Of a stretch of 64,000 nt of DNA, positions 1 through 14,546 are shown in pieces. Position 1 is the first letter of the stretch, and each line of letters starts with the position of its first letter. Location: NCBI GenBank assembly GCA_947561715.1, contig OX387198.1:17546001-17610000 (forward strand), given 5' to 3'. Origin of the DNA: Ascidia mentula (lineage: Eukaryota; Chordata; Ascidiacea; Phlebobranchia; Ascidiidae). The position numbers and the translations under genes were made by a program. The notes under the pieces were generated by a model. That model was not told where the DNA came from. It did no database searches and saw only the letters and a program-made list of their open reading frames with translations.

Positions 1-1183
1 TAAAGAATTTTTGTTTTAATGATAATATAAATATAGTGTCATGTTCATGTATACGTGTGAAATTGTATAGATTTATGCTTTAGATGCATATTACATGGCA
101 TTTTGGCATACTATGTGAAAATAATGCAATCCATTATGAAAAGTATCTCTAATCTGTTCAGATTTGCCGTGTACACGGTGAATATTATTTGTCATGAAAT
201 ATTATGATACAGCCAACATTTTTTCAATTTTTTTTTAAAAAATCGGACAAGGTCATGCTTTGAGCTGAGTGATTTGACATAAACTTACCCACAAGAAAGT
301 CGTAGTGACCCTTGGGTAATAATAAAATTCCATTCTAATTGAACTTTGAAAAAAGTTCAAATAAAAATTTCCGCATTAACGCTACACGCTTTTCAAATCG
401 AAATGAAATCTGTCACCAACTATTTATGGACCATAATCAATGGCACTGGTTTCAAAAGTGTGGTGACATCATACCTGGATGTTTACATGGCAAAGAATCT
501 TCGTCATCATCGAAACTGGGATGACGACGTTTGCGACGCATCAACATGTAATACACGAACTTCTCTGTGTTTTGGCTGAAGTAGAAAAATGGTTTTTAAA
601 GCAATATTCCTAGTAAAATCGTACAAATCTGCACAGGAGTTTCAATTAATGATGAAGTCTTGACGAAACAAATTTCTTTAACAACGCAATAAAACCCAAC
701 GTCCTTGGGTTCAGGCAAAAGAGCTACATGTGATTGCGTGTGACCGGAGGTCATATGAAGTCATACTTCTGCGGTTACACCAAATTGTGTAATAATACGG
801 GATAATGCACTTTGGCCTGAACCACTCCTCGCAACATAGGGTTTGGTTTCAATCTTCTTGCTTATGGCAGTAAATATATAAATGATCTGAGATCTGGGAA
901 GTAAATCAGACGATTCTTTACTCGCAACTTCAAGAATATCGCGTTTCTACCAAAAAGAAACTTTTCGTCGGAAATCCCGAGGTTCATTGAAATGACATTT
1001 TAGTAATACGAGATCTTCAACGTATTCGCATTTAAATTTTCATTTCAGAAATGAGCTCAATTGTTACAAACTTGGCCCGTACCAAATTAGAAGGTAATAC
1101 TGAGTAATATGTTTATATCTCGCATTGGGTGTATATCTCAAAAAATGAGTCTCTAGCGCTTCATGCGGAAAGACGTTACTTAC
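1..1183. other. Left-edge stretch, probably BRSK intron
   Basis: This stretch holds no exon I can support. It lies downstream of the last visible BRSK exon, which ends in a good GTAAGT donor, so it is most simply part of a BRSK intron whose next exon is outside the window. Short open frames at 339-579 resemble nothing I know. A splice-bounded ATG frame on the plus strand near 1050-1092 is noted under rejected items. Confidence 0.6.
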
Positions 1184-4447
<3,264 letters not shown>

Positions 4448-5741
4448 CTCTAATTTTCAGCAACCAAAAATTTTAAACTGAAGGCAAGCAGCTATACTCA
4501 CATTGTTTAGCAACACCACTACAAAAGCAAAGCAACTTAATAAAAACAAAGTTACTCTAATTAAAAAAACATGTCATTGAGTATTCTATGGTATTTTTCC
4601 ACTGATAAACAAGCATCAAACATATATTCCTTTTCTTTTATTGAATGCCTATTGTACTCAAAACAAAAATTCCACTTTATTGACAGATTGAACACAATGT
4701 CAAAGGATTAACCTCCACAAACATTTGCAAAATTTGTATTGGTAATTCGTGCAAAAAACACTAAATGTTTTTTTATAAAACAGATGCACTTTTTTACAAA
4801 ACAGTCCGCACTTCATCCACAAATCAATGAGTGTTTAATGGCATAATTGCACATTCACATCACATGTTGCAACATTTGTGATATTTTTAAACTTTGCAAG
4901 CTTTACATAAACATAAAATTTCAAAAGCAAGCCAGGTAGAATTTTAGTTTACACTATCCTACATTATGATATGCTTCAAACAGAGTCGTTTTATTTCTGC
5001 CTTCCTTGGCGATTATAAAAATAATCAATAAAATTGGATGAGAGAAAAATCTTACATGACCGGAAGGTAAAAAAATACAAATTTAATATTGTATTTTTCC
5101 AAAAACTTAAATTTATAATTCCTTACGTCGAAATAAAATTGTATCTACATTAGTAAATTACCAAAGATGGATGTCAGGTGCCTTTTTCTGCAAGAATTGA
5201 CTTATCATTTAGTTAAATAAACAACCGTAATTATTTTCTGTGCGGGTACACATTTAGATGGGCGACAACTTCTGTATTTATTTCTTTTTAAGTCGCTACG
5301 GCTTCTGTGATTGTGTGCGACAAACAATACCGATCAATCGTAAATATAATTCAGTCCCGATTTCCGTGCACACATGTTTTAGCATGTAAGATTTAGGCTG
5401 TTTAGCAGCCTTAATTAAAACGGTTGTGCAGCAACCGTACAAAACTATAAAGCTTTTGTCTCCGCCCGTGTCATATGACTTTGGGTCTTGTTAATATCAC
5501 CAGTTGGTATTAATGAGGCAGATGAAAGAAGTTAAAAATTAAATTTAAGAGGAAAGACCCGAGATCCCAGCTTTCTTATCGCTTTGTGCATTTATAAATT
5601 TACATTTATAGAGATCTTGGCCCGTTTAAAAAAGTGAAGTAGGGCTTTCACAATCCCTTTTTCTCTCAACACTCTGTGTCTAGTGAAGTGTGCTAAAAGG
5701 GCTTTGCTTATCAACGCAGAGACAGCAGACTCGAAAGCGGC
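4448..5741. promoter_or_regulatory. Head-to-head spacer between BRSK and the semaphorin
   Basis: This 1.3-kb AT-rich region separates the BRSK start (minus) from the semaphorin start (plus). It must contain both promoters, but I can point to no definite element. No open frame of interest is present. Confidence 0.4.
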
Positions 5742-8700
5742 ATGAGGTTTTCAAAAACCCTGATCAGCGCTGTATGTTTTTCTATCTTTATCGTCAGTAT
5801 TAGCGGTAAGTTTTGTGGAAAAGATGTCATGGCTTTATTATTGTGCTATAGTCATTAGAAACCGTCAGTTTCTCGTGGGAATAAAAATTCATCGGTTACA
5901 GCAGCATTATAACGTCAATAATAATAACAACCTTTACAGTTTATAGTTTATTATAAAAACACAATAACACAGAGAGGTAGAATGAAATTTGTTTTTAGGA
6001 TGGGAAATAAAGGAATATGTTCACAATGGATCCGACACAAATTCTGTTTCCTTTCACGATATGGAAATGAGTTTTGTGGGTGGTACAGATTATTTGCTGG
6101 TGATCGACAGAAATACGAAAGATGTTACAAAGGTAGATTTTCTCAAATTGCAAGTTTCCTGAGAGCTGAAATTTGCTTTGCTTTTTCAGATTGATTTTAA
6201 AGCCACGTCGGAAGCCTTCAATTTGTGCACAAGGCTTTCGGTTGGAACGACGTGTGGCGTATTTGTCTTACAAACTAGCAAACGTATTTTTTTGTGTTGT
6301 AGTCAGATCGTTGCTTCAACGTTTTAAAAGTTGTAGAAAAAATAGACAACGGAACTTTGATGATCTGCGGAACCAATGCTAATGCGCCAATTTGTTATCA
6401 TTTTAACATTTGGGTAAGAACTTATTTGCATTCGTTTGAATTAAATAAATCAAACCCACCGTGTTGGTTTGTAAACGTTTAAATCTCGTTCATATTTATG
6501 GTTTCCATAAACAGAGTTTGTCAAAAACAAAACTACAGGAACATGCTTTTTCTTGGTTGCCAACCAAGCAAGGATCAACCATGGCTTCTACATTACTCCA
6601 CGACAACCAAGGTACAAACATTCGCCACATGTTTTCTAGAGTATTGATTTTCTTGCCTATCCAAAGCGTGTTTTTTCACGACAGGTGGCGTTGAGTTATA
6701 CGTGGGGTCATGCCCGAAAACAGGGTGCACAATAAATAGACGAGTTACCAACGTTTTAAAAACAACTGATGGATCCGTTAAAGGTGTTGTTTTTATTGTA
6801 TGTTGCGTTATTATGCAATCCATTTTTTAAATATGGAGATATATAACTCAGTCAACATTACTATTACCAGGTGTTGAGTTTGTCGACGTAAGCGTGTTCG
6901 GAAAAAAACAAAACAAAATCTATTTCTTCTTTCGCGAAGAAAGTGAAGTATATGCATTAGATAAGTTTGCACCAGGATCAACCAGGAGTACCTTCAGTAT
7001 GGTGGCCAGAATTTGCCAGGTTTGTAGTTCTTTATCCCCTATACATTGTCCGCATTTATTCGGTTTCGTTTTTGTATAAGCGATGTAATATATAATGAAG
7101 GCCGACCGCGGTGGATCTTACAACTTACAATCGAAGTGGATAACGTTTATGAAAGTCAGACTGCTTTGTTCATACCCGGGTGGAGCTAAGACTGGAAGTC
7201 AGAGCACTTACTTTGATTATCTACGGTCAACTCATAAGATTGGTGATACGCTTTATGGAGTGTTCAGCTACTCAGAGTAAGAAGTTAGCGGCGCATGTCT
7301 GTAGGCATAGCTTTCAACATTCTAATTGATCGTTTAGTTCATGGAATATTAATCGCTCAGCTGTATGTGCCTTCAAATTTTCAACAATCGATTCGTTTTT
7401 CGATGGAAGTGCGTTCCAGTCAAACAACACGGAATATTACAACAATGGACCTCCTACGTACAGTAAAACGTACCAGCGAACAGCTGACTTTCTTCCAGGC
7501 CAGGTAAAATATTGAATATTTTTGTATTTGGAAGTTCATTTCTGTAAAATCACTTCTTTAGTGTCCTCCAAGCGGTGTTTTGACCACGTCAGTGGACACG
7601 TATTACGAAAACTTCGTGCAAAGTTCGACATTGATTAAAGGAATTGCAAAACCGACTTCTGGTCGTCCCACTTACATAGCAGATGAAGTGATTGATCATA
7701 TGACTGGAACACAAATCCATGGAAAAGACTTGATTTATTTGTTAACAGGTTAGAACTGCTTCGTTTGACCTTTTTACTAAAGCCGTTCATTGGAGTAAAA
7801 ATACCTCCTGATGCAAAATCATAGTTCTGTAGAGTATCCGTTTCACAAGCTTTTTATAGCCATCCGCCGTTGCAAATACAGTAATTGTAAGACACAAATA
7901 GAAATCTCTGATGGGCGTAAAAGTTATAAAAACAATAACTTCAATACATAAATCACAACTATTATTTGATGGCCATAAAATCAAAAGTTTTAAACCGGAA
8001 TTTACGATGATTCACAACTGCGTCATTGAATACCCCAAAGATTTGTCATATTTCCAACAACCATTAGGTTTCTGCTCGTGATGATTGTCTGCATAGTGAG
8101 GTTGGGAGAAAAGATTCTTTACGTCTCAACAACTCTGTTTTTCAGGCACGGGAATACTTCAAAAAATTTTGGTGACGAATTCCAATGGTATTGGAACAGT
8201 TTTGTTCGAAACCCGTATTTTCGACCCGTCTGTAAGTTTTTCTTATCATTTACAAATCTCCAATGCTATTTTTAAAGTATCTTTTACTTAAGTTATTTGC
8301 TTTTAGATTTCCAAATCTGTGGTAAAATCCATTAAAACGATTGAAGAGGTAATACTATCAAAAACGTGAGTTAGCACAATCTAATTTGCTGTGTCTTAGC
8401 AGGGTTTAGTGGTTGTTATGAATGACAAGGTTCTAATTATTCCCTTGGCAAATTGTTTTTCCTATGAAACTTGCACAAGTTGTGAAATAGATCCGCATTG
8501 TTGGTGGAATCTCGGTTGCGCTCAACGACCTTTATCAGAAACCCGAACAAGGTGACCAAGGACTTTTCTTATCTATTATTGGTACTGATTGCCCCCTCGA
8601 CGACAGTACGTTATGTAGAGTTGTAGACAGTGATAATAGTTGGCCGTTTAAGCAGATGTTTTTCTACCGTCAGCAATTATTGACAAAAACGTCAGGCGAA

Positions 8701-11700
8701 TCACAATCGATATTTCTCAATTTATTAAAACAAACAGTAATAAAAAAGCCCTACCACACCTACCACACCTAACATGCCTAACAGCATCAATACAATACAA
8801 TAATAAAGGTCGACAAACACATATAAAATGTAAACAACCATAAACGTGGGGCCTGGGTTAAGGATTAACGTAGCACTTGTTTTATCACAGAATATGCCCA
8901 AGTCAGCCAGCAGCGCCACAATCATTGCAAGTGGAAACAAACGAGCATTTCGCTGTTATTTCATGGATCAATAATCTGCATTCCACACCTCCAATCAGCT
9001 ACTACAACGTATTTGTTATTCGACTGTCAGATGACAACATTGTTTACAATCAAACGACAACAACCAACGACGTTAAGGTATAAGTGGGTGAATATTTTCA
9101 TTTCAAGGCGTCGTCACCTGGATTCATTTGAAAGTATTTGCTAGATTGCAAGTTTGTCTGTATGTATAACACTGACTTTGCATATGCCCCTACCTACCAG
9201 TCAATAATTACAGTTACATGTTGTTAAAAGGTTTTTGCCAGGCTTTTTCGAAAAGTATGGCTTTTCATAGTATGATTTTTCACAGTTGCAGGAAAAAGAT
9301 TTGCGAAATGGCTTTGCTTACAGAGCAGAAATAACTTCTGTGGCTGCAGGCATACGAAGTGAGAAGTTGATGAAGCTGTTCACTATACGTATGTTACTAT
9401 GCCACTGTCTAAATAATTTATCAGACAAATGACGTCATGACCAGCTGTTGCTTCAGACAGCAATGGCAAAAATCTTGTTTATTTTTTCTCCCAAAATTGT
9501 ACTGGGAAAGATCTGCCCAATAAAGCCACCAGCCGAACAAACATTTTTAATTTCAGCTTTAGCCAAACCAGTCATCCAAAATGTCCAAAGTTTGAGTTCG
9601 GAATGCGAAATAACATGGGGAGCTGTCGAATATGCGTTGAAATACAACATATCACTAAGCACACGAACTTCATCTGTGACCAGTTACGTAGTGTACCCGC
9701 ACCATACAAACAACCAGATGTCGATCAAATTTATGGGGTTAACAGAGGGAAATTATTATATTGTTTCAATAACTGCGGTGTCTAGCAGCGAAATTTCATC
9801 AGAGACAACATCTCAAGAATTTTTAACAGGTTCGTGCGGTTTGTTTTATTTATTGGTAACTTATAAAGATACATTCATGCGAGGAAGCCTTCTACTTTCG
9901 TAGCACATTTTATGTTTTTACCTAATTTGGCCGGTTTTAAGCACAAGCAACTACAAAACGGGCACAGACGACTCGACCACCAACAACAATTATTCCAGCA
10001 CCATCTACTTTACCTACAACAACAAACATATCAACCGCAACACTAGCTTCAATGACGTCACAGATAGCAAGTCACACAGAATTGACAACCGCCCGACCGA
10101 ATTTAGGCAATGTTACATCCCCGGGTGACCCTGCCCCAACTAAATTAGGTTCTGTCAAAAAAATAGGTATTTTATTCATGTTACACAAGTGAATGCAGAA
10201 AGGGTGTCATTGTTCATTATTTTTCGGTGTTTGAATGCTTTAAAAAAATTTTGTGTTATTACATGTGCATGCACACGAAATATTTACCTATGGTCATCAA
10301 AATAACTGCTTTTCTTTGATGAAAAGTAAACACATTACATACCGTGATAACGCTTATTGATAATGTGCCATTTGCATGCTAAAATAAACGCATAACCCCG
10401 AGACGACAATGGAAACCAAACATTGGCAACTTATAACCAACGGCATTGATCATACTAAGTGTGTCACGAAGTCCATTATTTATTTCTTGTAGTCTTCGGA
10501 TCTTGGAGCAGACCTAACTAACTACAAGTAAATATAAACGGTTGTTAATACTAACCTTGCAACGTATTGTGTTTACATTGTTCCTGCCTTTTTGTCGCAT
10601 GCCTCAAACAATCGCGCAGCGTGTGGTGTTTGGTGTGATCATAACAATAAGTAATTGATATATTATAGCTTACCATTATTGCAACTATTTTCACGTTTTA
10701 GTGAAAGCTTCTGTTTTTCATCAGGAGAGTCAGTGGCTGAAGCTGAACAGTTTGGTGCTGGTACGGAAATCAGTAGTGGAAGTACATCTGTGTTAATTGT
10801 GGTCATCGCCATCATGGTAGTTCTCTTGGTTCTTCTGATAATGGTACTGATACAAACAAATTGGGTTTTAGGAATGCACACGACGTATTTTGTGTCAGGT
10901 TAGTGAAACGTTTTGTTATGGGTTCAAAGCAGTGGTCGGCAACTTTTTCCATAGCCGTGTACCAAAGCCAAACTCTGCAATGCATCACCTGGCCTTATTA
11001 TTTTTCCACTGACAATGACGTTCTCTTCACTCTTTATACTTTAGTTAAACTCTCGAATTATCTTCTTGTTTTGTTGTATATTAATAATACTCATAGTTAC
11101 TGCTATGTGTAAAGAGGCTGTGGGCTGGGTGATTTTGCTAGGCGGGCCATTGGTTGCCGACCCTATATATTTAAAGCTTTGTTGTAAACCTTAAGCAAAT
11201 GAAACCTTTCTATAATATGAGGAGGTGTAAATTAATTTCACAATTTCACAACTTTTTTAGAACATAAAAACACGAGAGTGAAACGAGTTTGGGGAGTTTT
11301 ATGGAAAAAAGAAACTTTTGGTGAAGGTGAGAAACAACTTTGTATCTTATACATAAAATCAAGGTGGCGTCGCAATAATGTAGCGGCGATCCCTATCAAA
11401 CGCACTTTTTCCAGGCCGCTTGTATTTTGACTCTCGCTCTGACTTCAGGTGAAGCGGTATTAATCCGACTGCAATGGTTCCCAAAGTTTTTGTAGCCAAA
11501 TACCCGTTTTATAAAATCATCAAGTTTTCGAATCCTTACCAAGCATTTACCTAAGGTTCTTGTGACAATCGAAATAAGTTGTACATTTCTTTACATAAAA
11601 ACAATGAGTGCAACAGAACAAGTACCAAAAACACGTGCATTAGAATAATACGACTCCTGTTGGTTATTCATGGACTACAGAAAAATATCCCACGGCGACC

Positions 11701-12001
11701 ACTTGTAGGTCTGCGAATCGTTGGGAACCACTGGGCTTTGCGATGACACCTTGACTGATTAAAGAAAAGGGCTGAATTGATAAGAAACGACTTGCGTATG
11801 GTTGTGCGTTCCAGTCCTAACCAAATCCATCCTGTGTACTTACCTCTGTTAGCTTGTCCTATTGTATTTCAGCTACATGTTTTTCATTCCTCTGTTCTAG
11901 ACAAAATTCATTATTCAAGGTCGAATGCGTCTAACGGAAATTCTCCGGCTCCCCCTAGTGCCGACAAACTTGAAGACGTTTCTTTAACTGTAAGCACATG
12001 A
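5742..12001 (+). CDS. Semaphorin with Sema, PSI, two FN3 domains, mucin-like stalk and one transmembrane helix
   Basis: Twenty exons join in consistent phase into about 871 residues: 5742-5805, 5999-6132, 6190-6240, 6303-6413, 6539-6611, 6685-6783, 6871-7019, 7101-7276, 7338-7503, 7562-7748, 8146-8231, 8307-8348, 8403-8551, 8891-9077, 9286-9388, 9557-9829, 9942-10166, 10725-10898, 11261-11326, 11901-12001. A signal peptide (1-21) precedes a Sema beta-propeller (about 25-445) recognisable from FVGGTDYLLV, LMICGTNANAPIC, KIYFFFREESEVYALD, ARICQADRGG and LYGVFSYSDSWNINRSAVC. A PSI knot follows (about 462-487; CFSYETCTSCEIDPHCWW). Then come two fibronectin type III-like repeats (about 498-592 and 593-683), a Thr/Pro/Ser stalk (684-758), a hydrophobic helix (about 780-802) and a tail of about 70 residues. 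Semaphorins signal through plexins at the cell surface. Known classes pair PSI with Ig or thrombospondin repeats or go straight to the membrane, so FN3 here is odd. The last exon could end at the TGA used, or splice at GTAAGC inside it. Confidence 0.9.
10930..11165. mobile_element. hAT-like MITE in semaphorin intron 18
   Basis: The left end CAGTGGTCGGCAACTTTTTC and the right end, read backwards, TAGGGTCGGCAACCAATGG, share the GGTCGGCAAC core typical of hAT (Charlie-like) termini. The element is non-coding and about 236 bp. I could not find a clean 8-bp target duplication. Confidence 0.55.
11472..11733. mobile_element. hAT-like MITE in semaphorin intron 19
   Basis: The ends are inverted repeats: CAATGGTTCCCAAAG at the left, and CAGTGGTTCCCAACG when the right end is read backwards. 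This is the usual hAT terminal form. The interior is non-coding. The flanks show no clear duplication, so it is probably old. Confidence 0.55.
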
Positions 12002-13120
12002 CAAAGGAATAAGGTTTTAGCAGTTCTGATGATGAGGACTTTTGCACAACGTACCGTGCAGAAGTGTTTGGAAGAGTCCGGGTTGATTTTCTTCGCAAAA
12101 AATAAGTCCCGAATGAGCCTAGTTATGTTTTGTGAGTTTCTTTTGTTAAAAAGTGTGAAAAGATATACCTTTTTTCTATTTGTGCACGTACTTACTTAAC
12201 TGTTCAAACACAGATCTGATTTTGTACAAGCAAACTTAAATATCGATAAAAATCACCTCGTAGCACAGCTGGATTGTCAGTAAATGGACAATACACCTTT
12301 TAAATTTTGATATTAGTCGGTACGTTTTGTAAATTTGCTCTGTCGTTTCGTTTGTGTCTTGACGTGCTATCCTGCCGCTTTTCCCCCGATACTGTGATTG
12401 CATGACTTGCCAACTTTGGCGGGAAAGATAACCAGTGTTGCACTTGTCGCACCCGCTGTTTCTGCCCGCTTTTAACGTGGTGTTGTTGCCTTGTTTTAAA
12501 AAGTAAATACACAGCAGAAATTGCACACATTTCTTTTTAGTTTCAATCAACCGCCAGGTGAGGAGCCCCGGGACAAAAACTATCTATAACATATAAATGG
12601 CCGTTTTTAAAAGCTTGCGCCATACGTTTACTCCCGCTGATCTCTCGGCGAATGAACTGCAGTGGTGAAATTAGCCTTCAGTAATAAGAGACTTTCATAG
12701 AAACTTTTCCGCCTGATAGGATTGACGAGACAATGCCGGTTCTCTGTCACTTCTAGTTGCCTTCTAATACTTAGATTTGAAGTTAAACAATAAATACATT
12801 TTTACCATTTTCGAAAACATTTTTCGTGTTTGCTGGATTTGTTCTTGGTTTGAAATGCACATGCTTTTGCTAAATAATAAATACGAGTTAGGGACATCCA
12901 TGCAAAATACTCTTTGCAGCAAACAAATGTTACTTGTTATTCAACAACACTTTACACCGGACCTTCATGTCACCAAACTACGGCAATACCTTTCAAACCT
13001 CACGGGTTGCAAAATGCTGTGCATGTATCCATGTTACATATACAATGCTTTAAATACCTTTTAATGAACTTTAATAACAAGGCCCAAAACTACGAAACAG
13101 AGACATGAAACATAAAATTG
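12002..13120. other. Convergent spacer between semaphorin and NDUFS8
   Basis: Both flanking genes end here, so it holds two 3' UTRs. Open frames at 12236-12550 and 12777-13064 look like chance: low complexity, no splice context, no family resemblance. An acidic frame just after the semaphorin stop (12022-12105) is mentioned in the findings. Confidence 0.5.
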
Positions 13121-13959
13121 TTATCGATAGAGATAGTCAGCTTTTATATTTGCTTCTATCTCTGTTTCCCATTTGTCGCCATTTTCCAGCAATTTTTCCT
13201 TGTTATACAGCAATTCCTCATGTGTTTCAGTTGAATATTCAAAGTTTGGGCCTTCAACAATTGCATCAACAGGACAAGCTTCTTGGCAGAATCCACAATA
13301 GATGCACTTGGTCATATCAATGTCATATCTGTATCAATTGTATTTGACAGTTTAATTTGACTGTCGAATACATTAACAGCAATAAATACAGTCACAATAC
13401 AAATTAAACCATTATTTTTTTCCAGCAAAGGTGGAATATCTCACTGGAACATTTGCGTTGCATAATAACAATAAACCTTTATTTTGTAAAAGTGCCAAGA
13501 AACTTTTAACTAAAACTAATGTAAAAATTAATAGTTTTAAACAAGACATTAGAAAATAGTTTCTCACCTTGTTGTTCTTCTGCTTCCATCATCCCTTTCT
13601 TCTGCTTCGATGGTGATGGCTTGAGCAGGGCAAACTGCTTCACACAGTTTACAAGCAATGCACCTTTCTTCACCAGATGGATATCTCCTAAGAGCATGTT
13701 CACCACGGAATCTTGGGCTCAATGGACCTTTCTCAAAGGGGTAGTTAATGGTTGCAGGTTCTGAAAAGGATTTGGACAAAACAACGCCAAATCCTTTCAA
13801 CAGCTCAGATGCAAACATTGCATTCGAGTTGGTGTCAACAATGTTTCTTAAGGTCGGATTGTCAAACTTTTCATTTACAAGCTTGTAGGATAGCCGTGGT
13901 GATGAATAACTAACCCCTCTTGCCCAACTCCGAGCAAAACCAAGAACTTTTAATACCAT
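13121..13959 (-). CDS. NDUFS8: NADH dehydrogenase (ubiquinone) Fe-S protein 8, TYKY subunit of complex I
   Basis: Two exons (13959-13568 and 13328-13121) give about 199 residues, close to the 210 of human NDUFS8. The product is the matrix-arm ferredoxin-like subunit that carries iron-sulfur clusters N6a and N6b and passes electrons towards ubiquinone. Two motifs, [12 protein letters not shown] and [12 protein letters not shown], supply the eight cysteines for two 4Fe-4S clusters. [20 protein letters not shown] is the family signature before them. The basic, hydroxylated N terminus ([15 protein letters not shown]) fits a mitochondrial presequence. The splice junction (AG|GTGAG ... CAG|A) restores R-YDIDMTKC in frame. 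The start faces NSRP1. Confidence 0.97.
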
Positions 13960-14546
13960 TTTATTGCAATACTAACACAAAATTTTCAACAAATCATGAT
14001 ATGCTCTTTTCGCTGCAACAATAATTTTTTTTAAAAACCAAACAGAATGAATTTTTAAATTATTACTAGGCCAACCAAAAAAGGGATCCAAAATTAGAAC
14101 TATAAGTGATTTTTAAACATCATACAAACTGATAAGATTGGCACACTGTATAGTGACATAGTGTGGCCTAATTAAACTATAAACCGAGTGCAACAGTTCA
14201 CAACATTCATTACTCACAGAAACATTCCATCATTGACGTAAGTTTTGTTTATAAGGCTTAATTAATATCTGTTTGGCACGTTAAAACATTCGTTGACAAT
14301 CGTTGCAAAAAAGCCAAAATCATTTACGAAGATATATCACTCATACCGCAACCGGGATCGTTCTGTTCTGTTTTGTTCTGTTCAGCAGACAAATGTCAAA
14401 ACTGGCCATGGCTGACCGACTTCGTCATGCTCGGTCGGTTCTTATGAAAATAGGGGACGTGCGAAAAGAATGCATTTGTTGATTTCATTTTTTTATTGGA
14501 TAACTGTCGTTATGGACAAGCATTGATGTAAACTTAAATTTGCAGC
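13960..14546. promoter_or_regulatory. Shared promoter region of NDUFS8 and NSRP1
   Basis: The two start codons lie only 587 bp apart, pointing away from each other, so this short interval must serve both genes. A GTTCTGTTCTGTTTTGTTCTG pentamer-like repeat lies near 14364-14384. No TATA element can be assigned with confidence. Two housekeeping genes sharing a spacer fits a bidirectional promoter, which is an inference. Confidence 0.5.

Noticed and set aside
1038-1096. Exon-like plus-strand segment: TTTCATTTCAG, then ATGAGCTCAATTGTTACAAA..., then AAG|GTAATA
   Set aside because: It has acceptor and donor signals and an ATG (even fitting a trans-splice acceptor), but only 14 codons. No following exon on the plus strand can be found before BRSK exon 8 occupies the other strand.
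12236-12550. 104-codon minus-strand open frame between semaphorin and NDUFS8
   Set aside because: Composition is unremarkable, it overlaps another frame of similar length, and no family resemblance or splice context was seen.
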